A stretch of 64,000 nt of DNA from Straminergon stramineum (lineage: Eukaryota; Streptophyta; Bryopsida; Hypnales; Calliergonaceae). Numbering within the stretch: position 1 is the stretch's first letter; every line of letters starts with the position of its first letter. The position numbers and the translations under genes were made by a program. Positions 57,190 to 64,000 of this stretch are shown one piece after another. The notes below the pieces were generated by a model. It worked only from the letters and a program-made list of their open reading frames with translations, did no database searches and was not told the origin of the DNA. The DNA lies in the NCBI GenBank assembly GCA_963920665.1, contig OY987271.1, forward strand, positions 1,986,501-2,050,500. The letters run 5' to 3'.

Positions 57190-57455
57190 CAAGCATATGG
57201 GATATTTTTTTGAGTTTTACCAACTATTTTCTTTTAATTCCCATATTGAATCATTTTTTCAAGGTCTGAGTCTGATTTTTTTTCTCCTATTTTTTTTTTC
57301 TCCAAATATATTGAAGTTACATAGAAAATTTCACGGTTTGTGTTGGGTTCCAATGTTTTTATATTGCAACTGGGTTTTTTTCCCAATTGCACAGGGTAAC
57401 AATGACAATGAACTAACCTAATAACCGGCGATTCTCCCCTACCGAACATTGCTCT
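57190..57455. repeat. Dispersed repeat family R, copy 3
   Basis: Reverse complement of 22150-22400 for most of its length, including GAGTTTTACCAACTATTTTC and AACCGGCGATTCTCCCC. Lies between the two direct repeats. The 57197 and 57234 ORFs are its reading frames. Confidence 0.65.
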
Positions 57456-58054
57456 GTTGATTTCGGAATTGGAGGACAGGCCCTTCCAATCAGATTCTGC
57501 CACATGGTCCAAATTTTATGCAAACCATCATAAACCAATCATTGCATGGAGAGTTGTGCTCGCCAAATGAAAACCATTGACGGGTCCACGTCATGTTATG
57601 CCACATTCCCTTCCCATCAGTTGGCTGTGGCAAATAGAAGCCGTTCATGTATCTTAATAATTTTGCTCACTGGCCATAGACTGGAAACCAGTTTTGTTTT
57701 GTTTTCATTTATAAAGGATGAAGCTATTTACATCCATGGAAATGGATGAAACTTGTAACTTGTAATTTATGGATGAAATTTCATACATTCAAAGCAATGT
57801 ACATTCATCGAAAATAGAGCAATACTGTTCCAAGATTTGGTAGCAAATTAGTGACTTCATCCATTGAAAGAATATTTTGCCAAATATTCCCCATAAGAAA
57901 AATTTCATCGTTTTTGAGTGAAAATTTGTTAAAAAAAACACCTTTGGAAACTGTACTTAATACAAGTATAGTAACAACTCCCTTGGCTTTTGGACAACTA
58001 TAGGAGGATGTAAATATTACCAAGTAAAAAAACATTCATCTATTTTTTGTGTAT
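57456..58054. other. Spacer between direct repeats
   Basis: 57456-57720 is somewhat GC-richer and has a GGTCCACGTCA motif at about 57585, also present at about 44970. No gene recognised. Confidence 0.3.
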
Positions 58055-58385
58055 AGTCCACTTGTTCTTTTTACATTGGTTGGGAAATGGTATTGTGTAC
58101 ATCCTTTTCATGAATTTGGATGTATGTGCAGTGAATGACCTTATAGTGTATTTGACAGTTTCTAACTCCTTGTACTACATTAGATCTAAATATTGCCCAT
58201 GAAAATGATTTTTTTTAGTTTGATTTCATCTTGTGAAATGAAGAGAATCAAGTCTAATTTTTACTTCAAAAATTCCAGTAATTGAATATTTTATTACAAT
58301 TTCAACATTGGGCCTATTATTGTAGTCTATTGAATTCCTACTTATAGAATGATATGAAAAATTGAATTACTTTATTCACTACTAT
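58055..58385 (+). repeat. Direct repeat, second copy
   Basis: Second copy of the 56655-57060 repeat, diverged and with small gaps. Could mark a tandem duplication or the ends of a terminal-direct-repeat element. Confidence 0.65.
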
Positions 58386-61300
58386 ATCCATTTATATTGA
58401 GCATTTTAGACTTTTTGAGCTAATTTTTGTATTGTAGATGGGTTTTTTTTCACTTTTTCTTCAAAAAGAAACCAATAATTTCAAATCATCACCAATAAAT
58501 CTGAAATTTGTATGACTTGTAGAAGAGAGATATGATTTCATCTCTGAAAAATATAATAAAATAACATCATTCTTACTCAAAATTAGTTGCAAAATGGAGG
58601 AAACAAAGAAACTAATAAATTGAGATACAATACATGGTCATAGGCTCTTGCCTTCTAGAGGTAACTCCTTAGTATTCCAATGTCCAAAATTTGGACAATG
58701 AACAAAAAGGTTCAAGGGGCTTTTTTGACCACTTATAGCTTCTCATTCATCCCTAACAATGTTCGGCGCTTTATTTTAATGTTTTGGATGATGAATATGA
58801 TGAAATTGAGGTAAACAGTATGTATTTATAAAAATATTGGCAAAAATATGCAAAAATTGAAGAAAAGATTCAATCACTAAAGGGTCTAGGGTCCTTCCAA
58901 AAAGTATTACCAAAAAAATTGAGTACCCACTCTCGTCCCTAATGCAACTGACATTTTTCATGGGTCAATATTAACCATTTTTTTCATCATTTAATTCAAA
59001 GCAATGTAGAAAACACAACAAATGATTATAAATTGCACTACTAGGAAAAGGGGGGGGGGGGGAGGGGGCAATTTACTCCTCTCAATTAGATAACAAGTGT
59101 CATTTTGAATTGCGTTGCTACTAATTTTTTTTCCAGGGTGGTGGTGGTAGTATTTGATCCAAGATGACTTAAAGAGTACAACAAATGCTTAGCCCATTGC
59201 AGCTCTTAGTAGATCCAGCTCTTTTTTTTCTTATTTTTCATTAATTTTTGAGCTCCTAATTCACATGGATATTGCATTTCACTTTTCAAGAATGTGCAAA
59301 TTGGAAAAAAAAAAGAAAAAGGTGATGTAACTTAGATCTTCACTTTGACATATCATGGGTTTTGATGAAAGTATGTGTATCAAAGAATTGCCATGTGAAA
59401 TAAGGTAGGGTACTCTAAAGCAACCCTACTCTAAAAGTGACTTCTAACACAAAGGTACATTTGTTTTCTTCAATGTACCAATGGTTTACATTTCAAAAGG
59501 GGTCATTTTTAGTGGACCACCATGTTTCAACTTCAAAAATTCATAATTAATTCCACAAAGGTTCAAAACACATGAAACAACTTGGGTCAGATGCCAATTC
59601 CATTTTTCTTCCTAAAAATGTACTGAAAATTGTTTCAAGGAGTTTAGCTTCCCCCAAATGCAATCAGCTCTTGAAAGGTCGCTTTATGAGCAGACTACCT
59701 TAGAGTTGCAAGCTCCTCATGGTGAGTGAAAGGCATTGAATGGCTTACAGTGAGTATCAATCAGTTAGACGATAAGTAAGAACTTGGAATGTTGAGCAGA
59801 ACCTCCAAAAATACAAAAATGTGAGGATAACTTACATGTTCTGCATAATCCTCAATTTAAGTTAGAGTTGATTGTGGATAACTTCATAAGCTGATGCTCC
59901 TTCACATGGTTTAACTTAAGTATACTTTCTAAAAATTCTATGAGTGAAAGAGTGGATATGCACTGTAGTACAGTACTGTACTGCACCATCTGTCTCCTCA
60001 TCAACTCTATGAGTCTGGGCTTTGAACCAATTCCAAATTCCAAAATGTTGCAATTGTGATATCCAACCTATCAATATCAATCTAATTTGTAATTTAATTC
60101 TGTGAGGTTGACAAGCCTATTAGCATGCTGATTCGCAATCTGAATATCTTTGGTCCACCTCCAAGAGGGGCATATATTTTTTCCCCCGAGGTGTGCGCAT
60201 GTTTCACAAATCAAACCTGAGTGGAATTATAATTTTTTGAATAAAATTATAATTTTCATGAATTTCTAAAGTGGTTTTCCTTGAAATTACAAAGACATCA
60301 CTAAACTAGAGTCATAAATGTCCTACAAACAACTTGTAATTGTCATTCCATCGATCTACTAGCACTTAAGTATTCACCAATAAAAGAGTACCACATTACT
60401 CTTTATTGTCATTAATGCACCAATTTTGTCACAAAATGGACAAATTTGGATGAGTTCTGGGGTGGAAATCGAACTAGAAGTAGGATGATGGAAATTGATA
60501 GTTGGTGGTAATGGGTTCGTCTACCTTTTGCAAAATTATGTGTGGGGAGTACGAAGAGTCTAGTTCAATAAGGAAGTGTCCAAGTCACTTTGAACCAACC
60601 ACAAGATGATCTCTAGCAAATTTTGATAGAAATTGCTTAATTGAGTTAAATGTGACCCATGTATGATAAATTATATATTTTGCCATATACGGTACATGGT
60701 GGAGAGCAATAGCGGAACCATAGAAAGGGGCATTGAGTTACCTTGCACTTTCAAGGACCTTGGAAGTTCTTTGCATGGGTTGACTTGGGGCATCTCCACC
60801 ACTAAGATTGTATATGCCCTCCATTGAGTTCTAAAACAAGGGATGAATATAACTTTAAATAACTCTAATATATGTCACACATCCATGGAAATATAAGGCA
60901 TTTTATTCATAAACGATCATTTACAACATTTTGAAGAATTACTTAAAATTGACAATAAACATTTTTTTAATTGTAGATTTAGTGATATGAATCCTAGGTT
61001 TAATTAGATAGACTAAATCTCTTGTTGTAATTCAAACAATTTGGCCCCATCTTTTCTTTCAAGGGAAATTTATTGAAAAATGTTTTGAAGAGTCCTACAA
61101 CTTAAAAAAAGATCAATAGTACCAAAATGCTATATTAATACCTCATTTCATATAAGTTACAAAATCATCAATTTCACACTTAAAGCAATAATTTGGACTA
61201 CTCATGAAGTGCTAGCACAAAAAGGTGGTTGGACAACTCATGCAACCCTTAAAAGTTTATTAAAAAATTATTTATTACCTTGTCATTTTGGACACTCTTT

Positions 61301-61476
61301 TCAACATTCTTTCAAATGTATATAAGGTTTGACACTTTTCAAATACTAAAGTGTGGAAACACAATTTCTGGGGGATGTTTTGTTTAGACTTTGTTATCAA
61401 TAAACTAGCCAAAAAGTGTTGAAATAACTCCCACTATGGAGAGTGCAATAACCTAGTGCAATTTCATTTTTATTCT
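58386..61476. other. Intergenic AT-rich sequence
   Basis: No gene recognised. Notable bases: a G13AG5 tract at 59050-59068 just after CACTACTAGGAAAA (a possible CACTA-type end) and a perfect 16-base palindrome AGTACAGTACTGTACT at 59967-59982. 59640-60120 is less AT-rich; the 63-codon minus ORF there is not recognised. Confidence 0.4.
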
Positions 61477-62063
61477 TTAATCCCTAAAGGACTGGGGCAC
61501 ATTTTGGGCAGAAATTGTCAAAAACTGCCTTTTTTTAGGGCAGCAAGAAAAAAAGTTTAAAAAAAGTTATATTTTCAAAATTCAACCGTACAAATTTGAA
61601 CTAGACTTCTTTGAGAACATGTGGAAAAATTTTTAGAAACTTTGACCACATGGATTGAAAGAGTATAACGTTTGAAGTCATGTGGAAAAGTTTTCTTCCA
61701 ACCTTGCCCGACATAGCTTGCAAACTTTAACTCCTTCTAGAATGAGATTCTTATACTAAATAGGGTTATTTTTTTTACATTTGCATCTTGAATCATGTAA
61801 GCTACACACCTGCCAAATTTCAAAATCATAGGAAGAGTTTTGCACATGCTGCCCGAAGCTGCCCGAGCTGCCCAGAAAGTTCAGGGCAGCATAACTTTTG
61901 ATCCGGGCACCCGATCAGGAAAAAAATTAGATTTTCAGGAAGGGGATACATAGTTATACTTAATATCCAAATTTCATGAACATCCGACTAAAAATGACTT
62001 CATAGGAGCCTACATGAGATTTCTTGCGTATGCTGAACAGACACTTGGTCCTGTAGGGGTTAA
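61477..62063 (+). mobile_element. TTAA-flanked element family B, copy 2
   Basis: 587 bases between TTAA at 61477-61480 and 62060-62063. The left end is TTAATCCCTAAAGGAC; the complement of the right end is TTAACCCCTACAGGACCAAG. It matches copy 1 throughout and includes a GCTGCCC-rich patch at about 61848-61892. No coding capacity. Confidence 0.8.
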
Positions 62064-62529
62064 ATCAAATGACTAGAAGGAAAATTTCCTCTCTAATTTC
62101 ATTTAATTAAAAAGCTTTATGGAGCCACAAAGGTAGCCAATTTATTATAATATTCGTAAAGGAATCTTCTAAATGACCTACAATTGTACGAAATACAATT
62201 AATCACTACAATTTGAAAAGAATCTAAAATATTCTATTCTACTATTTCTTCTACTACCTCTATAGCTGAAAAAGACCCATGGTTTCTTTGTAAAATACAA
62301 AGGAAACACGATTCTTTTGTAGAAAATAAGGGAGTTTTATTTTGACATTTCTTATGAAAAAATCAATGGCAATTTTCCGATTTTGAAACAGCTTCAGAAA
62401 GCCCACTGCCATTACTCATTAAGTTATACACTGAATAAGTTAGCCCTATCCTGACCCGGACAGAGTCAACAACCCCTCATCCAAACTGTCAACTGCCACC
62501 ATTTAGCCGATAACCCCAACCAGCGCCCC
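62064..62529. other. Intergenic, promoter-proximal flank of ISN1
   Basis: AT-rich to about 62430, then rises to genic composition. No separate gene. Confidence 0.4.
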
Positions 62530-63020
62530 AAAAAAGAAAAAGAAGAAAGAAGAAAGAAAAAGAAGAAAGAAACCGTCCGTCAATCCCTATGTCCTCTTTT
62601 AACTCTCTCCGTCGGTCGACTGCCGGTCAACCCAGCCCCCTCACCAAACCAACAAAACCGATTGCTCCAGATGTCCGAGAGTTTCATCGTGACCTACGCG
62701 GAAGATCGTTTATCAGTGCGACCAGATTGGAGGTCCGATGTGGCGTGGTCATCATCCTCTTCTTTCCAAAAGAATCTCCTCCGAATTTTAATGCAGCTGG
62801 TTCTCACATCATAAATGGAACGCAGTTGCTCATGAGCCCATCCACAAACAGATGTGCAATCCCAGCTAGTGTCATCACAGCAAGCGGTACGAAACGATGG
62901 GGTATGGCGTTTCACTCGGCGGTGGCGATGGCGGCAGCACCTGAGCTCCGCTTGAAAGTGGTGTAGAAGGTGTTGGTCGTGGTCGTGGTCTTTTGGAAAT
63001 TGAAGGAGTTTGGTGGAGCT
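62530..63020 (+). promoter_or_regulatory. Promoter/5' leader of the ISN1 gene with an upstream ORF
   Basis: A purine tract of A, AAG and AAAG repeats runs 62530-62572. It is followed by a CT-rich start region and a 125-codon ORF (62589-62966) in the same frame as ISN1 but ended by TAG 54 bases before its ATG. If transcribed, this would be an unusually long upstream ORF; alternatively transcription starts further downstream. No domain is recognised in it. Confidence 0.35.
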
Positions 63021-64000
63021 ATGGCGTCCATGAACTGCTTGGTGCATTCGTCTGGTGTGGTGGTGGTGAGAGGGCGGAGTGGGTTGTCAAGGGATTTGGG
63101 GAAGAAGGTGTGTTTTCCCGATGTGAGTCTTCCTGTGGGTTCGCGGGGATTGTACTCTGTTTCTCGCCATGGCCAGATTCGTTGCGAGGCTGCTGGGGGG
63201 ATGTCTGAGCCTGCGTTTTTGGCGACCCTGACTGTGCCGGAGACTGGGACTGGGACTGGCAATGCGGTCGTGGTGGCTCATGAGAGCGGTGGATTCGACC
63301 AGCTCAGCGTGAAGCTCGTGAAGGAGGAGCATGCTTGGGTGGGAGTGGCGGAGTCGAGCCATCAGGGCACTCGAGGAGCGGAGAAAGAGACTTCGGCGCA
63401 AGTGGTGCAGTTGGCGGAAGATGCCTTGTCTGCGGAGCAGCTGAAGCAAGCGAGCGCCAGCAACGGCGGCATGCGCTGGAACATGCTGCTCAGCACGGAA
63501 GCGCTGGAGGATGCGCATCTGTTCCGCGCTTCCAGCGTCACGGACGCGCACGTTCTTCGACGGAAGGGTCGCCTGAAAGAGCAGGACGGGTTGATCGAAT
63601 TCATCATTTCCATGCACGCAACGCATTCACCGTTTCAAGTGATGGAGAAGGTGGAGCGCTGGGTGCGAGAGCACGTCGCGGATCCCAATCGTAGCACGCT
63701 GAACCGCTTGATCCCGCACTTGGGGCCGCGATTTCACACGCCCTTACCCCTCGTCCGCGCGCTTCATGAGTATGATGAGTTCGCGTCCTTGTCGCGCCGG
63801 AAATACGTGCCTCCCAATTTTGCCGAGGTTCGCCATGTGCTGAACATCGCGCAAGTGCACGCGATTGCGGAGAAGCTGTCGTTGATCACCTTCGACGCCG
63901 ACGGCACCATTTACGCGGACGGGCATCACATCCGCGGCGACAACAAGATGATCGGCCACATTGTGAAGCTCATGAAAGAGGGCATCCAAGTGGCGATTGT
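63021..64000 (+). CDS. ISN1: IMP-specific 5'-nucleotidase (ISN1 family), 5' part, runs off the window
   Basis: Hydrolyses IMP to inosine in purine breakdown. From ATG at 63021 the frame is open for 326 codons to the window end with no intron. Residues 1 to about 57 are rich in Ser, Val, Gly and Arg with no acidic residue before about residue 25, and resemble a plastid transit peptide (cut perhaps near IRCEAA). The family core follows: RRKGRLKEQDGLIEFI, LGPRFHTPLPLVRAL, SRRKYVPPNFAEVRHVLNIA and LITFDADGTIYADG. DADGT is the HAD-type nucleophile motif of the ISN1 family (yeast ISN1 is the reference). The remaining HAD motifs lie beyond the edge. Plastid targeting is inferred; fungal ISN1 is cytosolic. 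The start is chosen as the first ATG after the in-frame TAG. Minus-strand ORFs opposite it are shadows of its GC-rich codons. Confidence 0.88.
   Translation, partial: MASMNCLVHSSGVVVVRGRSGLSRDLGKKVCFPDVSLPVGSRGLYSVSRHGQIRCEAAGGMSEPAFLATLTVPETGTGTGNAVVVAHESGGFDQLSVKLVKEEHAWVGVAESSHQGTRGAEKETSAQVVQLAEDALSAEQLKQASASNGGMRWNMLLSTEALEDAHLFRASSVTDAHVLRRKGRLKEQDGLIEFIISMHATHSPFQVMEKVERWVREHVADPNRSTLNRLIPHLGPRFHTPLPLVRALHEYDEFASLSRRKYVPPNFAEVRHVLNIAQVHAIAEKLSLITFDADGTIYADGHHIRGDNKMIGHIVKLMKEGIQVAI

Noticed and set aside
62694..63989. Several minus-strand ORFs up to 179 codons opposite ISN1, and alternative plus frames
   Set aside because: Histidine- and arginine-rich shadows of high-GC coding sequence; the plus frame from 63021 carries the conserved family motifs.
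1..64000. CRISPR arrays, rRNA, bacterial operons, organellar DNA
   Set aside because: No regularly spaced direct repeats, rRNA signatures, Shine-Dalgarno-led gene strings or organellar genes were seen; introns and transposons show nuclear eukaryotic DNA.

Overview
The window looks like nuclear DNA of a land plant or close streptophyte. Introns are GT-AG, one gene encodes a plant-type chloroplast Cu/Zn superoxide dismutase, a plant bHLH140/aprataxin-type gene is present as a relic, and a Ty1/copia retrotransposon and several plant-style MITE families occur. Genes are GC-rich islands in very AT-rich, repeat-laden DNA. A conserved IMP 5'-nucleotidase and a non-RD TKL kinase with a helical N-terminus make me lean to a non-seed plant (bryophyte, lycophyte or fern), but nothing here proves it.

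Layout. 0.1-4 kb: fold-back elements. 5.1-10.8 kb (minus strand): a decayed multi-exon gene that can be followed in order as an unassigned N-terminal block, a PBZ-like zinc finger, a PNK-like P-loop kinase, a macro domain, an aprataxin HIT domain and a C-terminal zinc finger. It carries stops, frameshifts, a lost splice donor and a CACTA MITE insertion. 13.2-16.8 kb: the CSD gene, seven coding exons, with a G-box palindrome and diverged ~300-bp tandem repeats upstream. 16.8-23.3 kb: MITEs. 23.4-23.6 kb: an orphan exon fragment. 25.5-28.25 kb: a three-exon kinase gene with a Stowaway-like MITE just upstream of its last exon. 29.57-36.44 kb: a complete but dead copia element with 5-bp target duplication, itself split by a ~1.25-kb CACTA-type insertion. 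36-62 kb: mostly non-autonomous elements, plus three GC islands without a recognised gene. 63.0-64 kb: the 5' part of an ISN1-type IMP 5'-nucleotidase that runs off the window.

The genes do not form an operon or cluster; each is an independent transcription unit. Two things are most worth following up. One is the PAR/DNA-end-repair-themed architecture of the decayed aprataxin relative (PBZ + kinase + macro + HIT + Zn finger in one locus). The other is a set of at least a dozen differently sized non-autonomous elements that all sit between TTAA tetranucleotides and start with CCCYTAAA-like ends, which is the signature of piggyBac-type transposition. All calls are by eye; no alignment or database search was run.
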